Shown piece by piece: positions 41,804-51,835 of a stretch of DNA of 64,000 nt; position 1 is the stretch's first letter; every line of letters starts with the position of its first letter. The stretch covers positions 4,774,001 to 4,838,000 of the forward strand of contig NZ_BJOR01000001.1 of NCBI RefSeq assembly GCF_006540305.1, written 5' to 3'. The stretch is from Streptomyces sp. 6-11-2. Its GTDB lineage: Bacteria > Actinomycetota > Actinomycetes > Streptomycetales > Streptomycetaceae. The notes under the pieces are model-generated. The model saw only the letters and a program-made list of their open reading frames with translations. It made no database searches and had not been told where the DNA came from. The translations under genes were made by a program, and so were the position numbers.

Positions 41804-44574
41804 ACCTCGATACCGACACCGGTACCGACACCGGCATTGGCACCGACACCGGCACCGACACCGGCATTGGCACCGGCACCAGCACCGACCCCGGCACCGA
41901 GCGAGGCCCCGCACCTCCCGGCCGCCCTGTCCCTGCCGAGCCCCCATCCGCCCGGACTCACCACCGCCCTGCGGTGCACGCCGCCTCCGGCAAGCGACTG
42001 GGCAACGCCCATCCCCGGCAGGAAGGACCGGCAGACCTCCGGCTCGTCCCTCCCGCCCTCGCGGCGTGGGCGACGGCGGCCGTGGCACTGGACGGCTCCA
42101 CGGGCCGAGTGACCGGCTTCGTGATCGCCTGCCTCGCCGCTGCCGCCGTACTCCTGGTGGGCCGACGACGCGGAAGCCGTGGAACACCCACACCCACGGC
42201 AGGGCAGCCACCGGCTCCTGCCATCAGGCGGTCCGGGACACGTGCCTCCTGGGCGCGTACCTCCGCTGCCGCCGCGCTCCTGGGCGCCGCCGCGGCCGCC
42301 GTGTCCGCCGGGCTCCACGGGGCGGACGTGCGGCGCGGTCCGGTGCCCGCTCTGGCACGGCAGTTCGCCACGGTGACCGTCGAGGTGGAGCTGACCTCCG
42401 ACCCCCGCCTCACCGGCCCCCGGATCCGCGGTGACCGTCAGGCGCCTCCCTCCGTACGGGTGGACGCCGAGGTGCTGCGCGTCGACCGACCCGGCTCGGC
42501 GGCGGCGGTGGTGACCCGGACTCCGGTGCTGATCCTGGTCAACATCGGCTCGCGCACGGCGTCCCGTGTCGGGGACCCGTCGGGAAACCCGGGACGCTCA
42601 CCGGACGGGCACGACACGCACCCCGCGGAAGGGGCACAGCTCTCGCCCTGGCTGGGGCTGCTGCCGTCCACGCGGCTGAGAGTGACCGCGCGGCTGTCGC
42701 CCCCGATGACGGGCGGCGACCGGATCGCGGCGGTCCTCCGGGTCCAGGACAGGGCGCCGCCCGAGGTGGTGGCGGAGCCGTCCGTGCCACAGCGGCTGGC
42801 GGGCCGGCTGCGTGCCGGGCTGCGGGCGGCGACCGACGGCCTGCCGGCGGACGCGCGGGCGCTGCTGCCGGGCCTGGTCGTCGGGGACACCTCGCGGATC
42901 ACCCCCGAACTCGACGAGGCGTTCAAGGCGACGGACCTCACACACCTCCTGGCCGTCTCCGGGAGCAACCTCACCATCCTCCTCGCCCTGCTCCTGGGGC
43001 CACCGGGCCTGGCCCAGCGAGTGGAGCGCCGTGGCCTGGCACCGCGGCTGGGCCTGCCCCTGCGCGGCACCGCGCTGTTCGGGGCGGCGCTCACCCTGGG
43101 GTTCGTCGTCGTGTGCCGGCCCGACCCGAGCGTGCTGCGGGCCGCGGCCTGCGGAGCGGTGGCGCTGCTCGCCCTCGCGACCGGGCGCCGCAGATCGCTG
43201 CTCCCCGCCCTGGCGACGGCCGTACTGCTGCTGGTGCTCTACGACCCGTGGCTGTCGCGCAGTTACGGCTTCCTGCTGTCGGTGCTGGCCACCGGAGCCC
43301 TGCTCACCCTCGCGCCCCGCTGGAGCGCGGCACTGCAACGGCGTCGGGTCCCCGCCAGGGCGGCCGAGGCGCTGGCCGCGGCGGCAGCGGCGCAGGCGCT
43401 GTGCGCGCCCGTCGTCGCCGTGCTGTCGGCCCGGGTGAGCCTGGTGGCGGTGCCGTGCAACCTGCTCGCGGAGGCCGCCGTCGCGCCCGCGACCGTATTG
43501 GGTTTCGCGGCGCTGGCAACGGCACCGGTCGCGATGCCGGTGGCGAAGACGCTGGTCTGGTGCGCGAGTTGGCCGACCGGGTGGATCGCGGACGTGGCCC
43601 GGACGGGGGCGGCCCAGCCCGGCGGGGGAGTGGACTGGCCGGGAAGCTGGACCGGGGCGCTGCTGCTGGCCCTCGTCACGGTGGCGGCCGTGCTCGCGGG
43701 CCGGTGGCTGCTGAGACACCCCTGGCTCTGCGGGGTCTGCGGGGCGCTGCTCCTCCTGGTGGTCGTGCAGCCGCCGCCACTGACCCGGTTGATCACCGGC
43801 TGGCCGCCGCCCGGCTGGCGGTTCGCGATGTGCGACGTGGGCCAGGGCGACGCGACGGTGCTCGCGGCGGGCAGCGGCGCCGGTGTGGTCGTGGACGCCG
43901 GACCCGACCCGGCACTGGTGGACCACTGCCTGCGCAAGCTCGGCGTCACCAGGGTCCCGCTGGTCGTACTGACCCACTTTCACGCCGATCACGTGGCCGG
44001 CCTGCCGGGCGTGCTGCGCGGACGCGCGGTGGGCGCGATCGAGACGACCGGTTACCAAGAACCCGCGCAGCAGGCCGAGTTCGTACGGAGGGAGGCAGCC
44101 CGTCACGGCATTCCGCTGACCCGTGCCGGTGCCGGGGAACAGCGCGGTACCGGTGACCTGACCTGGCAGGTGCTGTGGCCGCCACCGCCCCCCGCACCGG
44201 ACCCGGACGGACCCAACGACGCCAGCGTCACACTGCTCGTCCACTCCGGCGGACTGCGCCTGCTGCTCCTGGGCGACCTCGAACCCCCGGCACAGCAAGC
44301 GCTGTTGAACTCCCCGATGAGCGCGCGACTGGCGGGCGTGGACGTGCTCAAGGTCGCCCATCACGGCTCGGCGTACCAGAGCCCGGACCTGATACGCGTG
44401 GCGGCTCCGCGCCTGGCCCTGATCTCCTGTGGCGCGGACAACAGCTACGGGCACCCGGCTCCTCCCACCGTCGCGGCCCTGCGCGCGCTGGGCGCGGTGG
44501 TGCTGCGCACGGACCAGGACGGGGCACTCGCGGTGACCGGTGCGGGTGCGGGGGTGCGTGTGGCGCGGAACTGA
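41800..44574 (+). CDS. comEC: ComEC/Rec2 DNA-uptake channel with metallo-beta-lactamase domain
   Basis: ComEC forms the membrane channel for incoming single-stranded DNA. The 924-residue protein starts at GTG 41800, overlapping the comEA stop. It has a repeat-rich N-terminus (Asp/Thr/Gly units, residues 3-36), N-terminal helices with a DUF4131-like OB region, and the competence domain from about 350 (LLPGLVVGDTSRITPELDEA, HLLAVSGSNLTILLALLLG). Many helices follow, then a cytosolic or periplasmic MBL-fold domain near 675-920 with THFHADHVAG near 725 and VAHHGSAYQSPDL. This domain may be a nuclease. Competence is not established in most streptomycetes, so the role is open. Confidence 0.92.
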   Translation: MNLDTDTGTDTGIGTDTGTDTGIGTGTSTDPGTERGPAPPGRPVPAEPPSARTHHRPAVHAASGKRLGNAHPRQEGPADLRLVPPALAAWATAAVALDGSTGRVTGFVIACLAAAAVLLVGRRRGSRGTPTPTAGQPPAPAIRRSGTRASWARTSAAAALLGAAAAAVSAGLHGADVRRGPVPALARQFATVTVEVELTSDPRLTGPRIRGDRQAPPSVRVDAEVLRVDRPGSAAAVVTRTPVLILVNIGSRTASRVGDPSGNPGRSPDGHDTHPAEGAQLSPWLGLLPSTRLRVTARLSPPMTGGDRIAAVLRVQDRAPPEVVAEPSVPQRLAGRLRAGLRAATDGLPADARALLPGLVVGDTSRITPELDEAFKATDLTHLLAVSGSNLTILLALLLGPPGLAQRVERRGLAPRLGLPLRGTALFGAALTLGFVVVCRPDPSVLRAAACGAVALLALATGRRRSLLPALATAVLLLVLYDPWLSRSYGFLLSVLATGALLTLAPRWSAALQRRRVPARAAEALAAAAAAQALCAPVVAVLSARVSLVAVPCNLLAEAAVAPATVLGFAALATAPVAMPVAKTLVWCASWPTGWIADVARTGAAQPGGGVDWPGSWTGALLLALVTVAAVLAGRWLLRHPWLCGVCGALLLLVVVQPPPLTRLITGWPPPGWRFAMCDVGQGDATVLAAGSGAGVVVDAGPDPALVDHCLRKLGVTRVPLVVLTHFHADHVAGLPGVLRGRAVGAIETTGYQEPAQQAEFVRREAARHGIPLTRAGAGEQRGTGDLTWQVLWPPPPPAPDPDGPNDASVTLLVHSGGLRLLLLGDLEPPAQQALLNSPMSARLAGVDVLKVAHHGSAYQSPDLIRVAAPRLALISCGADNSYGHPAPPTVAALRALGAVVLRTDQDGALAVTGAGAGVRVARN
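41809..41906 (+). repeat. ACCGAC/ACCGGC tandem repeats at the comEC start
   Basis: About 16 hexamer-like units (ACCGACACCGGC with GGCATTGGC variants) occupy the first ~100 coding bases of comEC. A longer unit of about 30 bases (ACACCGGCATTGGCACCG...) occurs twice. They encode Asp/Thr/Gly repeats. Confidence 0.85.
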
Positions 44575-44780
44575 ATGCCGGGGATGTGTGCCGGTTGCGG
44601 GGAAGGTGAGGGGAAAATTTCATTTTCTGTCAATGAGCAGCCAGTTGGTGCTCCTTGTGTGCAGTCCCGTGGCATGTGCCGGATTCTCATGATGTGGGCT
44701 CGTGTTGCCTGGAATGCCCCGTTGATGATCGAATACTTCTTCGGCAATGGAGATGTCGAGGCATGCATGGGGTGGCGTAG
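44575..44780. promoter_or_regulatory. comEC-YceI intergenic region with inverted repeat
   Basis: GAAAAT-TTC-ATTTTC (44613-44627) is a perfect 15-base inverted repeat in an AT-rich patch 38 bases after comEC. It could be an operator for the YceI gene or a weak terminator. No gene is seen in these 206 bases. Confidence 0.35.
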
Positions 44781-45662
44781 ATGTTCGGCCGCTGGCTGGG
44801 AAACCGAACGAACCGGGTGCAACAGGCGAGTCCGCTCGCGGCGGTGCAGACTCCGCCCGACGCGGGTGTGTTGAGCTGCCGGGTGCTCGATCCGGTCAAC
44901 CAACCGGTGGCGCACGCCGAGTTCACCGTCAGCGACACCATGGGGCGCACGGTGGTCGGCGGCGGCACGGATCCCTACGGGTTGTTCCTGGCGACGGTGC
45001 CGGCGGGGGAGTACCGGCTCGCCATCTCCGCGGAGGGGTACACGCCGCACAGGGCGACCGTGTTCGTCGGCGAGAACTCGCTGGCCCCGTTGGGCGATGT
45101 GACCCTCCAGGTCGCCCAGCCGCCGGACCTGCCGGCGCCGGGCGACTGGGAGATAGAGGCGACGCACTCCTCGATCGGCTTCACCGCCCGGCACATCGGG
45201 CTGGCCCGGATCCACGGGCGGTTCAACTCCTTCGCGGGAGCGGTGCGGATCTCCGATCCCGTGGAGCGGTCCGCGATGCACGTGGTGATCGACGCGGCGT
45301 CCATCGACACGAACGTGCGGATGCGTGACGACCATCTGCGTTCGGCGGACTTCCTGGACGTGGCGAACTTCCCGACGCTGGAGTTCTACAGCGAGCGGTG
45401 CGTGCACAGGGGCGGCAGCAGATGGGCCGTCACCGGCGCGCTGTCGCTGCACGGGGTGACGCGTACGGTCACCCTCGACATGGAGTACCTCGGGCTCGGC
45501 AACGGCATAGAGGGCGAGGTGCGGGCGGCCTGCCGGGCCACCACCGAGCTGCACCGTGACGACTACACGGTGAGCTGGCAGACGATGCTGGCGCGGGGGA
45601 TCGCCGTGGTCGGGCCGACCATCCAGGTCGCCCTCGACGTACAGCTCGTCCCCAAGGCCTGA
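44781..45662 (+). CDS. YceI-family lipid-binding protein with N-terminal carboxypeptidase-regulatory-like domain
   Basis: The 293-residue protein has a beta-sandwich of the CarboxypepD_reg type at about residues 30-108 (CRVLDPVNQPVAHAEFTVSD, TVPAGEYRLAISAEGYTP). A complete YceI domain covers about 118-290 (WEIEATHSSIGFTARHIGLA, RMRDDHLRSADFLDVANFP, HGVTRTVTLDMEY). YceI barrels bind isoprenoid-like lipids. No signal peptide is visible, so it is probably cytoplasmic, which is unusual for the fold but common in actinobacteria. The fusion suggests protein or surface contact. The start ATG 44781 has GGGGTGG a few bases upstream. Confidence 0.88.
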   Translation: MFGRWLGNRTNRVQQASPLAAVQTPPDAGVLSCRVLDPVNQPVAHAEFTVSDTMGRTVVGGGTDPYGLFLATVPAGEYRLAISAEGYTPHRATVFVGENSLAPLGDVTLQVAQPPDLPAPGDWEIEATHSSIGFTARHIGLARIHGRFNSFAGAVRISDPVERSAMHVVIDAASIDTNVRMRDDHLRSADFLDVANFPTLEFYSERCVHRGGSRWAVTGALSLHGVTRTVTLDMEYLGLGNGIEGEVRAACRATTELHRDDYTVSWQTMLARGIAVVGPTIQVALDVQLVPKA

Positions 45663-45744
45663 CGCCCGGCCGGGCACGGCCGTCGGGCGCCGCCGGCCGC
45701 CGGCCGCCGGTCCTCGGCACGGCGGGCTGCCGGACAATGGCCCC

Positions 45745-45990
45745 GTGAGCGATGTGAGACACGTGCTGGTGCTGCCCGACCGCGATGCCGCGGAGGAGGT
45801 GGCGCAGGCACTCGCGGAGCGGTTCGTGGTCGACGAGGAGCCGCGGATCGTCCGCGACGCGCTGGCCGGTGAGGACGACGCCGAGGACGCGCAGTGGCTC
45901 GTCGTCCTCCGGGACGAGGCGGAACGGCTGGATCCGGCGGAGCTGGACGCGTTCGCGGCGGAGTGGGAGGGCTGGCGCGAGGAGCCCTAG
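45745..45990 (+). CDS. Small acidic conserved hypothetical protein (81 aa)
   Basis: The protein (VSDVRHVLVLPDRDAAEEVA..., ending WEGWREEP) is strongly acidic and predicted alpha/beta, without membrane segments or known motifs. GTG 45745 is preceded by GACAAT at 6 bases, a leaderless-like spacing, and there is no ribosome site. It lies between YceI and holA. Its codon bias is typical of the genome. I assign no function. Confidence 0.75.
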   Translation: MSDVRHVLVLPDRDAAEEVAQALAERFVVDEEPRIVRDALAGEDDAEDAQWLVVLRDEAERLDPAELDAFAAEWEGWREEP

Positions 45991-46083
45991 CCCTGTGGGG
46001 GCCGGGTGCGAACCGGTGTGGTCCGCGGCGTCCGGTGCCACGTGCCGGGGGCCTTGTCAGTGGTCCGTGGGATGCTTGTCGCG

Positions 46084-47073
46084 ATGGCCAGGAAGACTGC
46101 GAACGACGACCTTCTCGCCCCGGTGACGCTTGCCGTGGGGCAGGAGGACCTCCTGCTCGACCGTGCCGTGCGGGAGGTGGTGGCCGCCGCCAGGGCCGCC
46201 GACGCCGACACGGACGTACGGGACCTCACCCCGGACCAGTTGCAGCCCGGCACGCTCGCCGAGCTGACCAGTCCGTCGCTCTTCGCGGAGCGCAAGGTCG
46301 TGGTCGTGCGCAACGCGCAGGACCTGTCGGCCGACACGGTCAAGGACGTCAAGGCGTATCTCGGGGCGCCCGCCGAGGAGATCACACTGGTGCTGCTGCA
46401 CGCGGGCGGCGCCAAGGGCAAGGGCCTGCTCGACGCGGCGCGCAAGGCCGGTGCGCGCGAGGTGGCCTGCCCGAAGATGACCAAGCCGGCCGACCGGCTC
46501 TCCTTCGTACGGGGCGAGTTTCGCGGGCTCGGGCGCTCGGCCACACCGGAGGCGTGCCAGGCGCTGGTCGACGCGATCGGCAGCGATCTGCGGGAGCTGG
46601 CGTCGGCGGTGGCGCAGTTGGTCGCCGACATCGAGGGGACGATCGACGAGGCCGTCGTCGGCCGCTACTACACCGGGCGGGCCGAGGCGTCCAGCTTCAC
46701 GGTCGCCGACCGGGCCGTCGAGGGTCGGGCGGCGGAGGCGCTGGAGGCGCTGCGGTGGTCGCTGGCCACCGGCGTGGCACCGGTGATGATCACCAGCGCG
46801 CTCGCCCAGGGCGTGCGGGCGATCGGGAAGCTGTCGTCCGCACGCGGCGGCCGTCCGGCCGACCTGGCGCGGGAACTCGGCATGCCGCCCTGGAAGATCG
46901 ACCGCGTCCGGCAGCAGATGCGCGGCTGGACCCCGGACGGCGTGGCCGTCGCCCTCCGCGCGGTGGCCGAGGCCGACGCGGGCGTCAAGGGCGGCGGCGA
47001 CGACCCCGAGTACGCCCTGGAGAAGGCCGTGGTCACCATCGCCCGGGCGGCCCGCTCCAGAGGACGCGGCTGA
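46084..47073 (+). CDS. holA: DNA polymerase III subunit delta
   Basis: HolA is the clamp-loader subunit that opens the beta sliding clamp. The 329-residue protein has the delta fold: VTLAVGQEDLLLDRAVREVV at residue 14, FAERKVVVVRNAQDL near 68, CPKMTKPADRLSFVRGEFRG near 130 and the C-terminal helical collar domain (DLRELASAVAQLVADIEG, PPWKIDRVRQQMRGW). It lacks a P-loop, as expected for delta. ATG 46084 is favoured; ATG 46072 would add four residues. It converges with rpsT, the conserved actinobacterial order. Confidence 0.95.
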   Translation: MARKTANDDLLAPVTLAVGQEDLLLDRAVREVVAAARAADADTDVRDLTPDQLQPGTLAELTSPSLFAERKVVVVRNAQDLSADTVKDVKAYLGAPAEEITLVLLHAGGAKGKGLLDAARKAGAREVACPKMTKPADRLSFVRGEFRGLGRSATPEACQALVDAIGSDLRELASAVAQLVADIEGTIDEAVVGRYYTGRAEASSFTVADRAVEGRAAEALEALRWSLATGVAPVMITSALAQGVRAIGKLSSARGGRPADLARELGMPPWKIDRVRQQMRGWTPDGVAVALRAVAEADAGVKGGGDDPEYALEKAVVTIARAARSRGRG

Positions 47074-47132
47074 GACGGCCCGCGCCACCCCGCGTCGAAG
47101 GTCCCGGCCTCTCTTCACGCCTGCGCGACACG

Positions 47133-47184
47133 CCGAAGACCCCGCCGCTCTCCCTGGGGAAAGGGAGTGCGGTGGGGCCTTCGG
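47133..47184 (+). terminator. Bidirectional terminator between holA and rpsT
   Basis: A long imperfect hairpin pairs CCGAAG, CCCC, CCGC and CTCCCT on the left with AGGGAG, GCGG, GGGG and CTTCGG on the right, with single mismatches between blocks. It lies in the convergent gap and can serve both genes. The remaining bases to 47333 hold no gene. Confidence 0.75.
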
Positions 47185-47333
47185 TTCACGCCGTTCGGTT
47201 CCGCGCCCGCGTGGCGAACGCAGGCCGCGCGCGGATCCGGGGGTGCCGGTCGGGGGCGGATGAGAGAGGGCCCGCCCTCAGTCCTTCCGGCCAAGTCGGA
47301 TCCCGGAGGATCCGTTCAGATCAAGGAAGGGGC

Positions 47334-47600
47334 TCAGCCCTTGAGGGCCGTGACCTTGGTGGCCAGCGCCGACTTCTTGTTGGCGGCCGCGTTCTTGTGG
47401 ATGACGCCCTTCGAGACGGCCTTGTCGAGCTGACGCGCGGCAGCGCGCTGGAGCTCGGTGGCCTTCTGGACGTCACCCGCGGCAGCGGCCTCGCGGGCCT
47501 TGCGGATCGCGGTCTTCAGAGAGGACTTGACGGCCTTGTTGCGCAGCCGCGCCTTCTCGTTGGTCTTGTTCCGCTTGATCTGGGACTTGATGTTCGCCAC
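47334..47600 (-). CDS. rpsT: 30S ribosomal protein S20
   Basis: S20 binds 16S rRNA early in 30S assembly. The 88-residue, Lys/Arg/Ala-rich protein starts [20 protein letters not shown] and ends with [19 protein letters not shown], the full family pattern. ATG 47600 on the minus strand follows a GAAAAGG site. It is divergent from lepA with about 220 bases between them. Confidence 0.97.
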   Translation of the reverse strand: MANIKSQIKRNKTNEKARLRNKAVKSSLKTAIRKAREAAAAGDVQKATELQRAAARQLDKAVSKGVIHKNAAANKKSALATKVTALKG

Positions 47601-47820
47601 GAATGAGCCTTTTCAGGTTCTGGTACGGGGCCGCACGGGTCCCGCACCGGTGATTTCTTGAGTTGTGCCTCGCGCGTAGAGGGCATGAGACACAGTCGCC
47701 CAGGCTACCAGTGGCCCGCTGGGCGGCCCAAACCGGTCGCCGGTCCCCACCCGTGGGACCATGGAAGCTACGTATCGTTCCGACCCGAGGCATAAGGCGC
47801 CTCAAGAAACAGGACCCTGC

Positions 47821-49689
47821 GTGCCCGCGACCCCTGACAACGTGCCCGAGCCGAGCCGTACCGCCCCGGCTCTGATCCGCAACTTCTGCATCATCGCGCA
47901 CATCGACCACGGCAAGTCCACGCTCGCCGACCGGATGCTCCAGCTGACCGGGGTGGTCGAGCAGCGGCAGATGCGCGCCCAGTACCTCGACCGCATGGAC
48001 ATCGAGCGCGAGCGCGGCATCACGATCAAGTCCCAGGCGGTGCGTCTGCCGTGGGCTCCCACCCACGACCCCGGCAACACGCACATCCTCAACATGATCG
48101 ACACCCCGGGGCACGTCGACTTCACCTACGAGGTCTCGCGGTCGCTCGCCGCCTGCGAGGGGACCGTCCTGCTCGTCGACGCGGCCCAGGGCATCGAGGC
48201 CCAGACCCTCGCCAACCTCTACCTGGCGATGGAGAACGACCTCACGATCATCCCGGTCCTCAACAAGATCGACCTGCCGGCCGCGCAGCCGGAGAAGTTC
48301 GCCGAGGAGCTGGCCAACCTCGTCGGCTGCGACCCCGAGGACGTGCTGAAGGTCTCCGCCAAGACCGGCCTCGGCGTCGACGCGCTGCTCGACCGGGTGG
48401 TCAAGGAGATCCCGGCCCCGGTCGGCGTCGCCGACGCCCCCGCCCGCGCGATGATCTTCGACTCCGTCTACGACTCCTACCGCGGTGTCGTGACCTACGT
48501 CCGTGTCATCGACGGTCAGCTCAACAAGCGCGAGCGGATCCGGATGATGTCCACCGGCGCCACCCACGAGCTGCTGGAGATCGGCACCAACTCCCCGGAG
48601 ATGCTGCCGGCCGACGGCCTCGGTGTCGGCGAGGTGGGCTACCTGATCACCGGGGTGAAGGACGTCCGCCAGTCCAAGGTCGGTGACACCGTCACCAGCC
48701 AGCACAAGGGCGCCGAGGAGGCGCTGGGCGGCTACAAGGACCCCAAGCCGATGGTCTTCTCCGGCCTGTATCCGCTGGACGGCTCCGACTACCCCGAGCT
48801 GCGCGAGGCGCTGGACAAGCTCCAGCTCAACGACGCCGCCCTGGTCTACGAGCCGGAGACCTCCGCCGCGCTCGGGTTCGGCTTCCGCGTCGGCTTCCTC
48901 GGCCTGCTCCACCTGGACGTGATCCGCGAGCGGCTGGAGCGCGAGTTCGGGCTCGACCTGATCGCCACCGCCCCCAACGTGGTCTACCGCGTGCTGATGG
49001 AGGACGGCACCGAGCACACGGTCACCAACCCCAGCGAGTTCCCCGAGGGGAAGCTCGCCGAGGTGTACGAGCCCGTCGTACGGGCCACGATCCTCGCGCC
49101 CACCGAGTTCATCGGCTCGATCATGGAACTGTGCCAGACCCGCCGCGGCACGCTGCTGGGCATGGACTACCTCTCCGAGGACCGCGTCGAGATCCGCTAC
49201 ACCCTCCCGCTCGCGGAGATCGTCTTCGACTTCTTCGACCAGCTGAAGTCCAAGACCCGCGGCTACGCCTCCCTCGACTACGAGCCCACCGGTGAGCAGA
49301 GCAGCTCCCTGGTCAAGGTCGACATCCTGCTGCACGGCGACAAGGTGGACGCCTTCTCGGCGATCACCCACAAGGACCAGGCGTACGCGTACGGCGTCCG
49401 GCTCGTCGCCAAGCTCAGGGAGCTGATCCCGCGGCAGAGCTTCGAGGTGCCCGTCCAGGCCGCCATCGGCTCCCGGGTGATCGCCCGCGAGACCATCCGC
49501 GCCATCCGCAAGGACGTCCTCGCCAAGTGCTACGGCGGTGACATCTCCCGTAAGCGGAAGCTGCTGGAGAAGCAGAAGGAAGGCAAGAAGCGCATGAAGA
49601 TGGTGGGTTCCGTGGAGGTTCCGCAGGAGGCCTTCATCGCGGTGCTCTCCAGCGATGACAGCGCGGGATCGGCCAAGGGCAAGAAGTGA
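47821..49689 (+). CDS. lepA: Elongation factor 4 (LepA), translational GTPase
   Basis: LepA binds ribosomes and acts in initiation or back-translocation under stress. The 622-residue protein has GTPase motifs AHIDHGKST near residue 26, DTPGHVD near 95 and NKID near 149. Domain II and the elongation-factor domains follow, then the LepA-specific C-terminal domain ([20 protein letters not shown] near 577). The GTG at 47821 matches homologues; in-frame codons back to 47761 lie in non-conserved sequence. AGGA precedes it. A GAAA-loop terminator follows. Confidence 0.97.
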   Translation: MPATPDNVPEPSRTAPALIRNFCIIAHIDHGKSTLADRMLQLTGVVEQRQMRAQYLDRMDIERERGITIKSQAVRLPWAPTHDPGNTHILNMIDTPGHVDFTYEVSRSLAACEGTVLLVDAAQGIEAQTLANLYLAMENDLTIIPVLNKIDLPAAQPEKFAEELANLVGCDPEDVLKVSAKTGLGVDALLDRVVKEIPAPVGVADAPARAMIFDSVYDSYRGVVTYVRVIDGQLNKRERIRMMSTGATHELLEIGTNSPEMLPADGLGVGEVGYLITGVKDVRQSKVGDTVTSQHKGAEEALGGYKDPKPMVFSGLYPLDGSDYPELREALDKLQLNDAALVYEPETSAALGFGFRVGFLGLLHLDVIRERLEREFGLDLIATAPNVVYRVLMEDGTEHTVTNPSEFPEGKLAEVYEPVVRATILAPTEFIGSIMELCQTRRGTLLGMDYLSEDRVEIRYTLPLAEIVFDFFDQLKSKTRGYASLDYEPTGEQSSSLVKVDILLHGDKVDAFSAITHKDQAYAYGVRLVAKLRELIPRQSFEVPVQAAIGSRVIARETIRAIRKDVLAKCYGGDISRKRKLLEKQKEGKKRMKMVGSVEVPQEAFIAVLSSDDSAGSAKGKK

Positions 49690-49742
49690 CCGCCCGGTAG
49701 CCCGGGGCGTGCGGCCGTTACCCGGTGAACCGGGTGAAAATG

Positions 49743-49772
49743 GGGCCCGTCGTGCGAAAGCGCGGCGGGCCC
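49743..49772 (+). terminator. Terminator after lepA with GAAA tetraloop
   Basis: A 13-bp stem (49743-49755 with 49760-49772, two G-U pairs) is capped by the stable GAAA tetraloop. Confidence 0.85.
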
Positions 49773-49960
49773 TCGCGCATCCGCGCGGTAGCTCTCCGTG
49801 CGAAGTGACGGAGCACTGCCCCTTACGCGGTGGCCGGTCGCGCCTTAGTCTGATCCTGCTCGTTAGTTACTCGTGAGTTAAGCAACAGTTCGCACCACCA
49901 CACGTGAGTCACCCCAGCCGCAAAGAGCCAGCCGCACTGTCGCGGGCCCCGGAGGATGTC

Positions 49961-51835
49961 GTGAGCGACGCACAGACCCTGATCGAGAACCGTCCGCCGT
50001 CCGTGGCGGCCCTCTTCCTGGAGCGTGTGGCGGCGACACCGGACGCCGAGGCCTACCGCTACCCCGTACCCGCGGCCTCCGGCGAGGGTCCGGACGACTG
50101 GAAGTCGCTGAGCTGGGCGCAGTCCGCCGAGCGGGTCTACGCGATCGCGGCCGGACTCATCGAGCTGGGCGTGCGGCCGGAGGAGCGGGTCGCGCTCGCC
50201 TCCGCCACCCGTGTGGAGTGGCTGCTGGCCGACCTCGGCATCATGTGCGCTGGCGCGGCCACGACCACGGTCTACCCGCAGACCAACGCCGGCGAGGCGG
50301 CCTTCATCCTCTCCGACTCCCAGAGCCGGGTGCTCATCGCGGAGAACGCCGAGCAACTGGCCAAGGCCCAGGAGAAGCGCGCCGAGCTGCCCGAGCTGCA
50401 CCACGTCGTCGTCATCGACGCGGACGGCGTCGAGACCGGCGACCGGGTGCTCAGCCTGGCCGAGCTGGAGCGGCGCGGGGCCGCGTACCTGAAAGAGCAC
50501 CCCGAGCTGATCAAGGAGCGGGTCGGCGCGATCACCAAGGATCAGCTCGCCACCCTCATCTACACCTCCGGCACCACCGGCCGCCCCAAGGGTGTGCGGC
50601 TGCCGCACGACAACTGGTCGTACATGGCCAAGGCCATCGCCGCCACCGGGCTGGTCGGCGCCGACGACGTGCTGTACCTGTGGCTGCCGCTCGCGCACGT
50701 CTTCGGCAAGGTCCTCACCTCCGGCCAGATCGAGGTCGGGCACGTGGCGGCCGTGGACGGTCGCGTGGACAAGATCATCGAGAATCTGCCGGTCGTCCAG
50801 CCGACCTACATGGCGGCCGTCCCGCGCATCTTCGAGAAGGTCTACAACGGCGTCGCCGCCAAGGCCCGCGCCGGCGGCCCGGCCAAGTACAAGATCTTCC
50901 AGTGGGCCGCCGAGGTCGCCCGCGAGTACGCCAAGGTCACCCAGGACAACTTCAGGCGCACCGGCACCCGCTCCGCGCCCTTCGGCCTGGCCGCCAAGCA
51001 CAAGGTCGCCGATGCGCTCGTCTACGCCAAGATCCGCGAGGCCTTCGGCGGCCGGCTGCGCGCCTGCGTCTCGGGCAGCGCCGCCCTCGCCCCGGAGATC
51101 GGCTACTTCTTCGCCGGCGCCGGCATCCACATCCTGGAGGGCTACGGCCTCACCGAGTCCTCCGCCGCCTCCTTCGTCAACCCCGGCCAGGCCTACCGCA
51201 CCGGCACGGTCGGCAGGCCGCTGCCCGGCACCGAGGTGCGCATCGCGGACGACGGCGAGATCCTGCTGCGCGGCCCCGGCATCATGGAGGGCTACCACAA
51301 GCTGCCCGAGCAGACCGCCGAGGTGCTGGAGGCCGACGGCTGGTTCCACACCGGCGACATCGGCGAGCTCTCCCCGGATGGCTATCTGCGCATCACCGAC
51401 CGCAAGAAGGACCTCATCAAGACCTCCGGCGGCAAGTACATCGCGCCCGCCGAGGTCGAGGGCCAGTTCAAGGCGGTGTGCCCGTACGTCTCCAACATCC
51501 TCGTGCACGGCGCCGACCGGAACTTCTGCACCGCGCTGATCGCCCTCGACGAGCCGGCGATCCTGGCGTGGGCCAAGGAGAACGGCCTGGAGGGCAGGCC
51601 GTACGCCGAGGTCGTCGCCGCGCCGCGGACGGTCGAGATGGTCGACGGCTACGTCAGGCAGCTCAACGAGGGCCTGCAGCGCTGGCAGACCATCAAGAAG
51701 TTCCGCCTGCTGCCGCGCGACCTCGACGTCGAGCACGGCGAGATCACCCCGAGCCTGAAGCTGAAGCGGCCCGTGGTGGAGCGGGAGTACAAGCATCTGA
51801 TCGACGAGATGTACGCGGGCGCGCGTGAGGCGTGA
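49961..51835 (+). CDS. Long-chain fatty-acid-CoA ligase (AMP-dependent synthetase)
   Basis: The 624-residue enzyme adenylates a fatty acid and transfers it to CoA. The P-loop LIYTSGTTGRPKG is near residue 205, YLWLPLAHVFGK near 245, the A5 motif EGYGLTES near 395 and GWFHTGDIGELSPDGYL near 467, with the catalytic lysine region ITDRKKDLIKTSGGKYIAP near 483. The order is that of FadD/long-chain synthetases. The GTG at 49961 is chosen for GGAGG (49951-49955); a GTG at 49904 would add 19 residues. A weak dyad ACTC-gt-GAGT (49869-49878) upstream could be an operator. Confidence 0.92.
   Translation: MSDAQTLIENRPPSVAALFLERVAATPDAEAYRYPVPAASGEGPDDWKSLSWAQSAERVYAIAAGLIELGVRPEERVALASATRVEWLLADLGIMCAGAATTTVYPQTNAGEAAFILSDSQSRVLIAENAEQLAKAQEKRAELPELHHVVVIDADGVETGDRVLSLAELERRGAAYLKEHPELIKERVGAITKDQLATLIYTSGTTGRPKGVRLPHDNWSYMAKAIAATGLVGADDVLYLWLPLAHVFGKVLTSGQIEVGHVAAVDGRVDKIIENLPVVQPTYMAAVPRIFEKVYNGVAAKARAGGPAKYKIFQWAAEVAREYAKVTQDNFRRTGTRSAPFGLAAKHKVADALVYAKIREAFGGRLRACVSGSAALAPEIGYFFAGAGIHILEGYGLTESSAASFVNPGQAYRTGTVGRPLPGTEVRIADDGEILLRGPGIMEGYHKLPEQTAEVLEADGWFHTGDIGELSPDGYLRITDRKKDLIKTSGGKYIAPAEVEGQFKAVCPYVSNILVHGADRNFCTALIALDEPAILAWAKENGLEGRPYAEVVAAPRTVEMVDGYVRQLNEGLQRWQTIKKFRLLPRDLDVEHGEITPSLKLKRPVVEREYKHLIDEMYAGAREA

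Noticed and set aside
41809..41906. Repeats considered as a CRISPR array
   Set aside because: The units are 6-12 bases, contiguous and inside a coding region, with no spacers.
40037..42211. A 724-codon minus-strand frame opposite comEA with Thr/His/Arg-rich repeats
   Set aside because: The plus strand has helix-hairpin-helix motifs, a membrane helix and a GTGA link to comEC; the minus frame has none.
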